A stretch of DNA of 64,000 bases from NCBI GenBank assembly GCA_012274445.1, contig JAAROD010000080.1:62001-126000 (forward strand), in the 5' to 3' direction. The notes under the pieces are model-generated. The model did no database searches and was not told the DNA's origin. It saw only the letters and a list, made by a program, of their open reading frames with translations. The stretch's first letter is position 1. Every line of letters begins with the position of its first letter. Position numbers and translations under genes: made by a program. The stretch is from Sclerotiophoma versabilis (taxonomy: Eukaryota > Ascomycota > Dothideomycetes > Pleosporales > Didymellaceae). Below, piece after piece: positions 37,638 to 46,973 of the stretch.

Positions 37638-37769
37638 ACTGCAGTAACCTCGGCCGAGAAATGTAGGTAAGAGCGAAAGACCGACGTACGTCTGTACTGC
37701 ATACAACAGGCGCAACGCTAAACTGCAGTAACCCCGGCCGAGACATCGTAGATAAGACCGAAAGACCGA
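37638..37769. promoter_or_regulatory. Imperfect tandem repeat upstream of hydrolase
   Basis: Two copies of a roughly 47-bp unit, starting at 37638 and 37722 (84 bp apart), each containing ACTGCAGTAACC, then the palindrome CGGCCG and a GAAAGACCGA tail. They lie about 200-330 bp upstream of the hydrolase start. CGG/CCG elements suit Zn2Cys6 regulators; control of this gene is inferred. Confidence 0.5.
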
Positions 37770-38310
37770 AAACATCGTGTTCGTGCACTCACCGCATGAG
37801 GTAACCAATAATACCCTACCGTGTCCGTGCACCCAACGATTGGATTCAACCAACAATTGGTGCCTAACATTTACACCTAATTTCAACGCGTAATAACTTA
37901 ACAACCATGCTAGGAATTCAAGATATACTTAAACAGATTTATAATTTAAAGCTAGAAGAAAAACTTATCTATACAAATATTACCTAAAAACATAGTATTA
38001 ATTATAATATATTATTACGCGCTTATTAAGGTATATAGGTTCTCTAATATATTACTAACCTATACTAATAAAAGCTTACTTTATAATAAGAAGATAAACT
38101 TATATAGTATATAGAAGAGCTTATAGTATATTACTTACTATCTATAAGGTATATAATATATATAATTTTACCTTTATAGTTACTTAAAATCTCTATTCTA
38201 ATACCTAAGTTATATACTTTCTTAACTATTACTAAGACTAGCTTACTTCTTAATAGGTAACAGGTATAGACTTTAACTATTATAATACTAAGTCTATATA
38301 TAAGTACTAG

Positions 38311-38315
38311 CTATA
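38311..38315. repeat. Target-site duplication CTATA, left
   Basis: CTATA directly precedes the 5' LTR and is repeated directly after the 3' LTR at 45302-45306, which fixes the ends of the gypsy insertion. Confidence 0.92.
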
Positions 38316-38816
38316 TGTTACGATCTCGGAGGATGGCACGCGGGGATGGTGACTTATTACCAATGGCGGGCCCTGGATCGGCGGGCGCCAGGCCCCAGGT
38401 CACGTGATGTCTCACGAACTCCACACAGAACCTGGAGTCAGGAGTGTGAGACACGACAACACAACGTCACGTGATGTCCCACGAATCCCACATTGTTCCA
38501 TGAATACCACAAGGCCCCCTATGGGACTTGGTGGAAGACCATGCTACACTATGGGACATCTTAAGTATATAGTCAGTAGGAACACAACCCTTATGGTTCG
38601 TGTTCAACTTAGTCAATCAAGTTTGTCTTTGGAATCTCAACCCCCAACTCTCGAGCTAGATAGTCTACTCTATACTACTCATTGTTACCCTCCATTGTCA
38701 CGGTGTCTCACTAGACAATAACCCCAACCCTTACGGATCATCCTGTACCAGCGCTCATCCCTGAGAACCAATACGAATAGTGCTTACGAGCTTTGCTTGA
38801 AAGTACAACTTCAACA
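38316..38816 (+). repeat. 5' LTR of the gypsy element
   Basis: 501 bp, TG...CA ended. The likely U3 part holds a CCAAT at 38360-38364, two copies of TCACGTGATGT (38400-38410 and 38467-38477) with an E-box CACGTG core, and a TATA-like GTATATA at 38565. These suggest its own RNA polymerase II promoter. The 105-codon frame inside is not considered a gene. Confidence 0.93.
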
Positions 38817-38833
38817 CTTTGAACACCCCAAAG

Positions 38834-40975
38834 ATGAGTACTACTTCAGGATCCCGTGCTACCCATAGCAACTCCAACGCGTCACGCAACCGCGTCGACG
38901 ACGACCTCGATATGGACGAAGGATCGAACGAGGGCACGACGACCTCTACGTCCACGAGTGTATACCCAGTAGCTAAGCCCGAGACCTTCGATGGTACTCG
39001 TGAGAAACTGGAAGACTGGCTTATCAAGTTCGACCTCTTCTTCATGTTTCAGGGAGAACGCATCCCTGAGGAGAAACGTGTGACGCTTGTCTCCACGTTC
39101 ATGAAGGACCGCGCGTTCACGTGGATCAAACCCTTTATCCAGCGTTACCATGGAGAAGGAACGTCCACCGACATCGACGCATGGATCGAAGACTTCGACC
39201 TGTTCAAGGAACAGATACGCCGAGTATTTGGAGTACACAACGAACCAACCATCGCACGTCGCGACATCCAACGCATTAAGCAAACCACGTCAGCCGCCGA
39301 CTATGCTGCCAAATTTCAGCAGCTAGCAACGTACACCGGCTGGGACGACACCGCGTTGACAACGATGTTCCGACAAGGATTGAAACCACGAGTCAAAGAG
39401 GAATTGATGCGGACCGCTGCGTCTACCGATGACTTCGACTCCCTGGTCAATACGGCAATTGATATCGATGTCAAGCTGTACGAACTACAACAGGAATTGC
39501 GAGAGGACCCACGTACACGAGCAGCAGCTCATACTACTCGCCCGCCTCCACGCAACCCATGGCGAAACAACCTCAACCGAGGAAACCGAGGAAGCAACCG
39601 CTACCAGCCAAACACTGGACGCCGTGTACACAATAGCACCAGCAGCGGTTACTACGGACCAGAGGCCATGGACCTGTCCAACATCAACAAAGGACCAGAA
39701 CCCCGATGGAACCAGAAAAGCAAGGGTAGTGACAGGAAGGACAAGTCAGGAGTGACTTGTTATGGATGTGGCAAGCAAGGCCACTATGCCAAGGACTGTC
39801 GATCCAAGAACAAGGTGGTTCGACAACTCAACGTACTCACCCGCGAGGATGCGGATGCCGGTGATGAATGGGAAGTTCTCACCGATGACATGGGACGTCT
39901 TATGGAGGACCCCGAACCCGGATCCGATGACGATTACATCGAACCATCCGATGAGGACATACGGAATGCCCGAAGCCGAGCACCTACACCATACCAAGAG
40001 TTGGACGAACAGCAGAAGCATCTGCAGGACCTAGCGAGACGACCATCAACACAGATGGGACAAGCATACGAACGAGGACTGAAAGTGTGCAAGCACAAGC
40101 AGCCCACTATGTCTCAGCGACTACGCGACACTGCCAGACAAGAAGCGGATGGAGGCACTATCTACGCCTCCGACACTGAAGAAAGTTGGTACGACACAGA
40201 CATGCGTGAATTCAACGAACGTACAGAAGCAGAACTAGCACGTCAAGAAATCCGAGACAACAACGCTACCTTTCAGGAAAACTGTGATCGGATTACCAAG
40301 AGCATCGACAAGAAACTACAGCAAATGGCACTTCAAACTCGCGCAGGACAACGACAGGTCAACAACCTAAGTAAATCCCAACAGGATTGGTGGAAACATG
40401 ATTTCGATAAACTCAGTGCTGGCAACTACGCCACACGACAGGAGCTCGAGCGACAAGTAAAAAACGACCGAAGCAGGAACGAGCCTGACTTCGACAGGAA
40501 GCCAGCGTTGCTTCTAAACCCACGACCAGAGTACGCCTTGGACCACCGGAATCCAAATCATGGAAAGCTATCATGGACAGCATGCGTACACAACGCCTGT
40601 CGCATACACGAATCAGAAAAACTAGGAAAGGGATGGTTCCCGACTCCCAGTACCACATGCAGGAAACAATGGTACGATTGCAAGAACGACATGTGCGAAA
40701 TGCACCTCTGGGACAAGCGTTCCGAGCTGCACTTCCCAGGCACAGACGACCATCAGGAAATCGTATGCATGCAATTGGTTATCAACGGCTCCTGCTACAA
40801 TCTACATTGGCAGCGTTGCCTCAACCCGAACTGCAAGCTGCACGAAGGCAGCAAGATCATCCATGGATTCGGTGATGAGGAGACTTTTTTAGGCAAGCGC
40901 CAAAAGAGTGCTCCGTCGAGCGATCCCTTAACGCTATTGGGGACGGCTCACTCATCAGACTACCCATCAAGTTAA
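38834..40975 (+). CDS. gag: Gag polyprotein of the gypsy element
   Basis: 713 residues from the ATG at 38834, 18 bp past the LTR. Residues about 50-220 form a retrotransposon Gag capsid domain (FDGTREKLEDWLIKFDLFF onward). A CCHC zinc knuckle, CYGCGKQGHYAKDC, spans 309-322. After a long acidic, coiled linker comes a cysteine/histidine-rich tail with three repeats of C-x4-C-x2-H starting at residues 584, 616 and 662, each preceded by W-x2. That tail is not part of standard Gag and I do not recognise it. Gag packages RNA in cytoplasmic particles. The 3' end overlaps the pol frame by 97 nt, with a slippery site at 40885. Start choice: the longer open frame has no earlier ATG. Confidence 0.93.
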   Translation: MSTTSGSRATHSNSNASRNRVDDDLDMDEGSNEGTTTSTSTSVYPVAKPETFDGTREKLEDWLIKFDLFFMFQGERIPEEKRVTLVSTFMKDRAFTWIKPFIQRYHGEGTSTDIDAWIEDFDLFKEQIRRVFGVHNEPTIARRDIQRIKQTTSAADYAAKFQQLATYTGWDDTALTTMFRQGLKPRVKEELMRTAASTDDFDSLVNTAIDIDVKLYELQQELREDPRTRAAAHTTRPPPRNPWRNNLNRGNRGSNRYQPNTGRRVHNSTSSGYYGPEAMDLSNINKGPEPRWNQKSKGSDRKDKSGVTCYGCGKQGHYAKDCRSKNKVVRQLNVLTREDADAGDEWEVLTDDMGRLMEDPEPGSDDDYIEPSDEDIRNARSRAPTPYQELDEQQKHLQDLARRPSTQMGQAYERGLKVCKHKQPTMSQRLRDTARQEADGGTIYASDTEESWYDTDMREFNERTEAELARQEIRDNNATFQENCDRITKSIDKKLQQMALQTRAGQRQVNNLSKSQQDWWKHDFDKLSAGNYATRQELERQVKNDRSRNEPDFDRKPALLLNPRPEYALDHRNPNHGKLSWTACVHNACRIHESEKLGKGWFPTPSTTCRKQWYDCKNDMCEMHLWDKRSELHFPGTDDHQEIVCMQLVINGSCYNLHWQRCLNPNCKLHEGSKIIHGFGDEETFLGKRQKSAPSSDPLTLLGTAHSSDYPSS

Positions 40976-43900
40976 ATGGAGTAGTATTATCGGCACTCTT
41001 GGACTCAGGAGCACAAGCGAATTACATATCCCAAACAGCGATGTACCGAGCAGGCCTCGTACCACGCACAAAGGAACATGCCTATTCGCTCCGAGTAGCC
41101 AATGGAGAATCAATGCCGGAAGAGCCGTATATCATGTACGAGGTGATAGCGGCCCCCCTAGAGATACAGGGGCACCACGAGGAACTAACCCTAGACGTCT
41201 TCGCAAAGGCCACGCACGACGTCATACTAGGACTTCCCTGGTTACGAAAGCACAATCCAGAGATAGACTGGACATGGGAAAGACTTTCGTTGAGACGATG
41301 CAAATGCGGCACCAATGCATCGAAACCCACGCAGCGCACGCCGCGACTGGTGGATGAGAAGGAGATCAACAACGTCTCTTCGACACATAAGACGCGCCAA
41401 GATAGAGCGGTCGACCGTGTGGACAAAGGAAGCCCCTCCACGACGGTTAAGGAGAACAAGAGTGCACCTCCTGGCATACCAGATGTGTATAGACAGTACG
41501 CCTGGATGTTTAAAGAAGAGTTATCCGCAAAAGCGCTACCCAAGCATCAACCTTGGGATTGTGAGATTAAACTCGAGGAAGGGAAAGAACCACCCTTCGG
41601 GCCTATATACCAGTTATCCGAGAAAGAGCTCGAGATATTACGCGAGTACATCAAGGAGAACCTCGCGAAAGGATTCATTAGGAAATCCGAATCCCCGGCG
41701 GGATTTCCCATTCTATTCGTACCAAAGAAAGACGGCAAGCTGAGGCTTTGCGTCGACTACCGAAAGCTGAACGATATCACCATCAAGAATCGTTACCCGC
41801 TACCCAACATATCCGAGTTACAGGACCGGTTATCAGGAGCGAAGTTCTTCACCGCACTCGACTTACGCGGAGCGTACAACCTCATACGCATGAAGAAGGG
41901 CGAAGAATGGAAGACGGCGTTTAGAACCCGTTATGGTCACTACGAGTATACGGTCATGCCATTTGGGCTAACCAATGCACCAGCAGTATGCCAGGCACTA
42001 ATCAACAATGTGCTACGAGCACACCTGGACATTACAGTGGTGGCATACCTCGATGACATCCTAGTGTACAGCAAAACACTAGAAGAACACAAGGTCCACG
42101 TGCGACAAGTGTTAGAATGCTTAGCAACAGCAGACCTCAGGCTGAAGCCAGAGAAGTGCGAATGGCACAAGGAAGAAGTAGAGTTCCTTGGCTATGTCGT
42201 AGGAAGATATGGAGTTAAGATGAGCGAAAAGAAAATCCAGGTTGTGAAGGATTGGCCGACACCCACTACAGTCAAGGGAATTCAAGAATTCCTTGGGTTC
42301 GTCAACTTCAACCGACGTTTCATCAAGGACTACTCCATGAAGGCCTTACCGCTCACGAGACTTACGCGGAAGGACACACCCTTCAAATGGGAACAAGCGC
42401 AAGAAGACGCTTTCCAATCGCTCAAGCAAGCATGCATAGAGCCTCCCACACTGATTGCATTCAGGAGCGGCGAACCCGCACGCCTTGAAACAGATGCCTC
42501 GGATTTGGCATTAGGAGCATGCATTACTCAAGAACGAGGCGGTCAATGGCACCCGATCGCCTACCACTCAAGGAAGTTCACGGCACCGGAAGAACGTTAC
42601 GATGTACACGACAAAGAGCTTATGGCCATCGTCGATGCACTACAACATTGGAGAGTATACGCAGAAAGCTGCTCAGAACTCACCATCTACACAGATCACA
42701 AGAACTTGGTACATTTCACCACTACTAAGGTTCTGAACCGACGGCAAGTACGCTGGTCAGAAATGCTTGGTCAGTACAAGTTCAAGATCCTGTACACACC
42801 GGGGAAGGAAAACGGTAGAGCAGACGCGCTCAGCCGACGCCACGACCTCGCAGGCGAAAAGACAATCAACAAATTCGCCATCCTCGGAGTTAACAAAGAT
42901 GGGTCTTTAGGACCAACACAGCAGCTCAATCTAGTGATGCAAGTTCAGCAGGAACAACGCATCCCGGAGCAAGTACCAGAGGAGCTTCAAGAGGAAGTCA
43001 TCTCAAGACATCATGACGATGCGCTACACGGACACCCTGGTATTGCCCGCACCATGGAACTCATCAAGCGACATTATGAGTTTCCCAACATGAAGGACAA
43101 GGTCACCAAGTTCATCAGGAACTGCGTGCAGTGCCAACAGAACAAGCACAGCACACACGCCAAGTACGGAGAGGCACAAGCAATGGAGCCACCCACGGCA
43201 CCATGGACGAACATCACGATGGATTTCGTTACGCAGCTACCACCCTCCAAGGACCCTGTCACAGGATATACCTACGACTCAATCTTCGTCGTAGTGGATC
43301 GATTCACCAAATACGCTGAAATGATACCATTCAGACACAGCTACACTGCGCGGCAGCTAGCTACGGTATTCATCGATCGGATCATTCGCCACCACGGAAT
43401 GCCCGAGTCAATTGTCAGCGACAGAGATAAGCTTTTCACGTCAAACTATTGGACCACGATGCTTGCCGCATTAGGTACCAAGAAAAAGCTATCTACAGCC
43501 TATCATCCGCAGACGGACGGACAGACAGAAAGAACGAATCAGACGATGGAAACGTACCTTCGGATCTACAGCAACCAGGAACAAGACAACTGGGTCTCGC
43601 TGTTACCCATGGCACAAATCGCATACAACAACAAGTTATCGGAAGCAACAGGCACAACGCCGTTCTTCGCGAATCACGGGAGACACCCAAATCTCTTTAC
43701 TCGATCTCTCAATTGCCCTATTCAGACGGAATCAGCAATAGCTTCAGCAGTCAGACTAAAGGAAGTACACCAGAAATCACTCGAAAACATCGCACGGGCT
43801 CAGGAACGAGCCATTTCATATGTCAATCAGAAACGAAAAACGGCACCTCAGCTAAAGGAGGGGGATAAAGTCTATCTCCTCACAAAAAATCTCAGAACAC

Positions 43901-44310
43901 GAAGAGCAACGAAAAAACTGGACAAGGTCAAGGTCGGACCATTTTTCATTTCTAAGCAAATCAGCCCAGTCAACTACCGACTTGAGCTACCCAAGGATGC
44001 AAAGATCCACCCAGTGTTCCATGTCTCGCTGTTGGAACCTGCCGACCCAAGAACGCCAATCCAGAAAGACTTCCACTACCAAGCCGACGGCAACGATGAG
44101 TGGGAAGTCGAAAAAATAACAACACATCGAAGAACCAAGAAAGGTATTCGATACCTAGTCAAATGGTTAGGGTACCCGGAGTCAGAAAGTACATGGGAAC
44201 CCCCAGCGCACCTTAAGAACTGCCAACAGTTGTTGCGGCAGTATCGGCGGAATCAGGATCCAGAGGCGGAGGATACGATCCCCAGTCGAGACCAAGGGTC
44301 CCGGGCATGA
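40879..44310 (+). CDS. pol: Pol polyprotein of the gypsy element (via -1 shift)
   Basis: The pol frame opens at 40879, in the -1 frame relative to gag, and the shift point gives 1,139 Pol-specific residues from 40891. Domains in order: aspartic protease LLDSGAQANYIS near 40996; reverse transcriptase with YLDDILVYS near 42049; RNase H with ETDASDLALGA near 42490 and YTDHKNLVHF; integrase with an HHCC finger (HDDALHGH ... CVQCQQ) near 43015 and the DDE residues in ITMDFV, VSDRDKLF and QTERTNQ. A GPY/F-like segment KVGPFFISKQ follows, then a C-terminal chromodomain, YLVKWLGYPESESTWEPP, near 44150. All catalytic motifs are intact. Chromodomains of this class guide integration to heterochromatin, consistent with its landing in RIP-mutated DNA. 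The antisense ORF overlaps its last 98 nt. Confidence 0.95.
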   Translation, partial: GDFFRQAPKECSVERSLNAIGDGSLIRLPIKLNGVVLSALLDSGAQANYISQTAMYRAGLVPRTKEHAYSLRVANGESMPEEPYIMYEVIAAPLEIQGHHEELTLDVFAKATHDVILGLPWLRKHNPEIDWTWERLSLRRCKCGTNASKPTQRTPRLVDEKEINNVSSTHKTRQDRAVDRVDKGSPSTTVKENKSAPPGIPDVYRQYAWMFKEELSAKALPKHQPWDCEIKLEEGKEPPFGPIYQLSEKELEILREYIKENLAKGFIRKSESPAGFPILFVPKKDGKLRLCVDYRKLNDITIKNRYPLPNISELQDRLSGAKFFTALDLRGAYNLIRMKKGEEWKTAFRTRYGHYEYTVMPFGLTNAPAVCQALINNVLRAHLDITVVAYLDDILVYSKTLEEHKVHVRQVLECLATADLRLKPEKCEWHKEEVEFLGYVVGRYGVKMSEKKIQVVKDWPTPTTVKGIQEFLGFVNFNRRFIKDYSMKALPLTRLTRKDTPFKWEQAQEDAFQSLKQACIEPPTLIAFRSGEPARLETDASDLALGACITQERGGQWHPIAYHSRKFTAPEERYDVHDKELMAIVDALQHWRVYAESCSELTIYTDHKNLVHFTTTKVLNRRQVRWSEMLGQYKFKILYTPGKENGRADALSRRHDLAGEKTINKFAILGVNKDGSLGPTQQLNLVMQVQQEQRIPEQVPEELQEEVISRHHDDALHGHPGIARTMELIKRHYEFPNMKDKVTKFIRNCVQCQQNKHSTHAKYGEAQAMEPPTAPWTNITMDFVTQLPPSKDPVTGYTYDSIFVVVDRFTKYAEMIPFRHSYTARQLATVFIDRIIRHHGMPESIVSDRDKLFTSNYWTTMLAALGTKKKLSTAYHPQTDGQTERTNQTMETYLRIYSNQEQDNWVSLLPMAQIAYNNKLSEATGTTPFFANHGRHPNLFTRSLNCPIQTESAIASAVRLKEVHQKSLENIARAQERAISYVNQKRKTAPQLKEGDKVYLLTKNLRTRRATKKLDKVKVGPFFISKQISPVNYRLELPKDAKIHPVFHVSLLEPADPRTPIQKDFHYQADGNDEWEVEKITTHRRTKKGIRYLVKWLGYPESESTWEPPAHLKNCQQLLRQYRRNQDPEAEDTIPSRDQGSRA
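40885..40910 (+). promoter_or_regulatory. Probable -1 ribosomal frameshift site
   Basis: TTTTTTA at 40885-40891 lies in gag phase as T-TTT-TTA, the X-XXY-YYZ slippery form. It is the only such heptamer in the 97-nt gag/pol overlap, and slipping back one base enters the pol frame exactly. From 40906 a stem can form between GAGTGCTCCGTC and GACGGCTCACTC, 10 of 12 pairs, after a 14-nt spacer. Confidence 0.75.
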
Positions 44311-44758
44311 GCCCATTTTCGAGAACAGTGACGTCATTCAACAACGACTCCTGTTGCTCCAGAGGCTCAATCTCTTCAACGAACTGAGCACTCGCGTCGA
44401 ACCATTGTTGTTCTCGACGCTTTAAGAATTTCTTTTGTTTACGCACCCGATTCAACTTCGCACGGGCAGCTTGCAAGGCGGCCATCGCGGCCTCCTCGGC
44501 CTCAGCCGCTTCGTCTTCCATTTGTTCCAACCGCGACATCTCGTTGTCGATTTTCGAGAAGTCGGGAACGGGCAGGTCAACTGGTTCACACTTCTTGATC
44601 CCGTTGTACTCGCAGTTTCCGCACTTCTTGCTCAGGGACGCCAACTTGCAAGGCAAGTTGTTCTTGGCGCAGTATTTGCAAGCAACCATGGCAATGAATC
44701 CGACAGCGTTTATGCGATCTCCTTTGGTATGACGGTGTAGAGTACTCCTGGAGGACAT
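44213..44758 (-). CDS. Antisense ORF: Zn2Cys6-like and coiled-coil protein
   Basis: 181 codons on the strand opposite the retrotransposon, between pol and the 3' LTR, overlapping the pol 3' end by 98 nt. Residues 27-57 place cysteines at 27, 30, 37, 46, 49 and 57, i.e. C-x2-C-x6-C-x8-C-x2-C-x7-C, the spacing of the Gal4-type binuclear zinc cluster. The usual basic run between the second and third cysteine is weak (AKNNLP). Residues about 70-130 are rich in Ala, Glu, Arg and Lys and look like a coiled coil. The tail is low-complexity. Similar small cysteine-rich coiled-coil proteins are familiar as hypothetical proteins in ascomycete genomes. A role as regulator or RNA/DNA-binding accessory protein is inference. 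The second Met at residue 24 is an alternative start. The 3' LTR would have to supply an antisense promoter. Confidence 0.6.
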   Translation of the reverse strand: MSSRSTLHRHTKGDRINAVGFIAMVACKYCAKNNLPCKLASLSKKCGNCEYNGIKKCEPVDLPVPDFSKIDNEMSRLEQMEDEAAEAEEAAMAALQAARAKLNRVRKQKKFLKRREQQWFDASAQFVEEIEPLEQQESLLNDVTVLENGLMPGTLGLDWGSYPPPLDPDSADTAATTVGSS

Positions 44759-44785
44759 CGGTTAATTCATGAGGACATGAATCGT

Positions 44786-44800
44786 GGAAGAGGGGGATAG
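44786..44800 (+). promoter_or_regulatory. Polypurine tract
   Basis: GGAAGAGGGGGATAG lies immediately before the 3' LTR, the usual place and composition of the plus-strand DNA primer of LTR retrotransposons. Confidence 0.75.
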
Positions 44801-45301
44801 TGTTACGATCTCGGAGGATGGCACGCGGGGATGGTGACTTATTACCAATGGCGGGCCCTGGATCGGCGGGCGCCAGGCCCCAGGTCACGTGATGTCTCAC
44901 GAACTCCACACAGAACCTGGAGTCAGGAGTGTGAGACACGACAACACAACGTCACGTGATGTCCCACGAATCCCACATTGTTCCATGAATACCACAAGGC
45001 CCCCTATGGGACTTGGTGGAAGACCATGCTACACTATGGGACATCTTAAGTATATAGTCAGTAGGAACACAACCCTTATGGTTCGTGTTCAACTTAGTCA
45101 ATCAAGTTTGTCTTTGGAATCTCAACCCCCAACTCTCGAGCTAGATAGTCTACTCTATACTACTCATTGTTACCCTCCATTGTCACGGTGTCTCACTAGA
45201 CAATAACCCCAACCCTTACGGATCATCCTGTACCAGCGCTCATCCCTGAGAACCAATACGAATAGTGCTTACGAGCTTTGCTTGAAAGTACAACTTCAAC
45301 A
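44801..45301 (+). repeat. 3' LTR of the gypsy element
   Basis: 501 bp, offset from the 5' copy by 6,485 bp, with no difference seen between the two. Followed by the target duplication CTATA at 45302-45306. Confidence 0.93.
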
Positions 45302-46973
45302 CTATACTTTAACTTATTATAGTAGAAGATTACTAAATATAATATTAAGCTAGAGTATATATATAATATAGATAAGAAAGGCTTTATTATTAGAGTACTA
45401 GGTAGAATAAAGCGTATCTTTAGCAGGTATTAATAAAAGAATAAAAAGATTAGGCAGGCTTATTAAGATAGTAATTATAAGTAGATAAGCTTATTAGCTT
45501 TAATTTATAGTAATAGTATAGCTCTTCTTCTAGGTATTATCTTTATATTAAAAAACTATACTATCTAGAAGCTCTAGGTAGCTAATATTAATCTAGAAAG
45601 GTACTTAATTTATATTACCTCTTCCTCTACAGGCTATATAAATAATAAAATTAGACTAGCTTAGCTTAAATAGGTATTTAACTATTATATAAAGAAAAAA
45701 GTATAAAGAAAGTACTACCTATTACTTATAGATAGCTATAGAAGTTACTTAACTAAGAAATTTCTAGAATACTATTACTAGAATTAGATTATTATTGCTA
45801 TTTTACCTTTCTATAGTACCTAGACGTTATAGCTATTAGATATAGTCTACTTTAGGCCTCTCTTCTCCTACTATAGTAATAAACTTAATAACTATCTCTA
45901 GTAATTCTAAAGCCTATCTCTGTTATTAAAAGCTTACTTCTTTAGCCTATTCTAGCCTGCCTAGGTATATATGTTTACTAAAACGTTAATTAAATAGGCC
46001 TTTATAGTAACTAGCATATATCTAATAAATACTAATATTATTCTTAATAGATTCTACTCTATAACTCTAAGAGACTTAGAATTAGTTTTCTCTAGTTCTT
46101 TAGCTTATAGTATAGAGAACTAGCTTTAAGCTTATAGTACTCTATATAGAAAGGTAAAGAATCTATATAGTATAAGTACGTAGAAGCTAGAGTAAACTAT
46201 CTACTACCTTTTAAGCTAAGTAGAGCTTCTTTATAGTAAACTTATAGGCTTATACTAGAAGCTATACTAAAAGAAGAAGTATTAGAACTAACTTATAAAG
46301 TAGTTAGACTTATAATAAGACTAGGAGTATTATAGTAGTATAATATTATAGTCTCCTAGAGCCTTCTATAAAGCGTGTGCTTATATAGCTATTATAGAAT
46401 AAGAGAAGAAAGTAGAAGAGCCTAAAAAGGTAGAGATAAAGAAGTTAGCAGCTATAAATAAGCTATATAAATAGAAGATTATAGAAGAGAAGTATATAGT
46501 ATAGGTAAGAGAGAAGAAAGAGTAAGACTAGGTTAAAGCTAAGAAGGTAGAAGAAGTAGCTAAACGCAAAGCTAAAAGAGAGTGTTAGAAGTAAGCCTGC
46601 AACGCTTAGAAAGCTATATAATTACTCTAAACAGGTAAACATAAGGCCTTATAGCAGCTGTAGTTAAATTTAGCTAAGAAACGTAGTAGTAGTACTGCGC
46701 GTAATTATCCTGTTGCTAACTAGCATTTCCTAGCCCCCCTACCTACATATAACAGCTGTAGCTGTAAGATTACTTTACTAAGTAGATTCATGTAAGACAA
46801 TTTATTGCATAGGTCTATAGAGTACTCTACTAAAAAATCCTGCAATAATAACTATTATATATAGCTCTACAGCCTTATTTTAAAATGCCTATAAAGGGGT
46901 TGGAACAATTATTAGCTGAATCTAATTGTTGGGTGCACAGACACGGTATATACTTACTTTAACATAACCGGCA

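Larger units (their letters stand above)
38316..45301 (+). mobile_element. Intact Ty3/gypsy chromovirus retrotransposon
   Basis: A 6,986-bp element with 501-bp LTRs (38316-38816 and 44801-45301) beginning TGTTAC and ending AACA. By eye the LTRs are identical. It carries gag, a -1 shifted pol with protease, RT, RNase H, integrase and chromodomain, and an antisense ORF. It keeps balanced base composition and open frames inside a RIP-killed host transposon, so it inserted after the host was mutated and has not passed through effective RIP since. It has every part needed for autonomy; activity is inferred, not shown. Confidence 0.95.
37819..46946 (+). mobile_element. pogo/Fot1-like transposon, RIP-killed, split by gypsy
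   Basis: Terminal inverted repeats of about 42 bp begin CCGTGTCCGTGCACCCAA at 37819 and end as their complement at 46946. Each end is flanked by the TA target (37817-37818 and 46947-46948). Without the gypsy insertion and its 5-bp duplication the element is 2,137 bp, a normal size for the group. The transposase starts near 37908 and is recognisable after the insertion as YNIDKKGFIIRV near 45360 (ancestral YNMDEKGF). All frames are destroyed by C-to-T and G-to-A changes. A second copy starts at 48507 in the opposite direction. Confidence 0.85.

Noticed and set aside
38404..38721. 105-codon frame inside the LTR, repeated at 44889-45206
   Set aside because: It occurs in both LTRs only because they are duplicates, lies over promoter-like signals and shows no domain. 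I treat it as chance coding potential.
38817..38834. tRNA primer-binding site after the 5' LTR
   Set aside because: The sequence does not start with TGG and I could not match a tRNA 3' end. Self-priming is possible but cannot be shown here.
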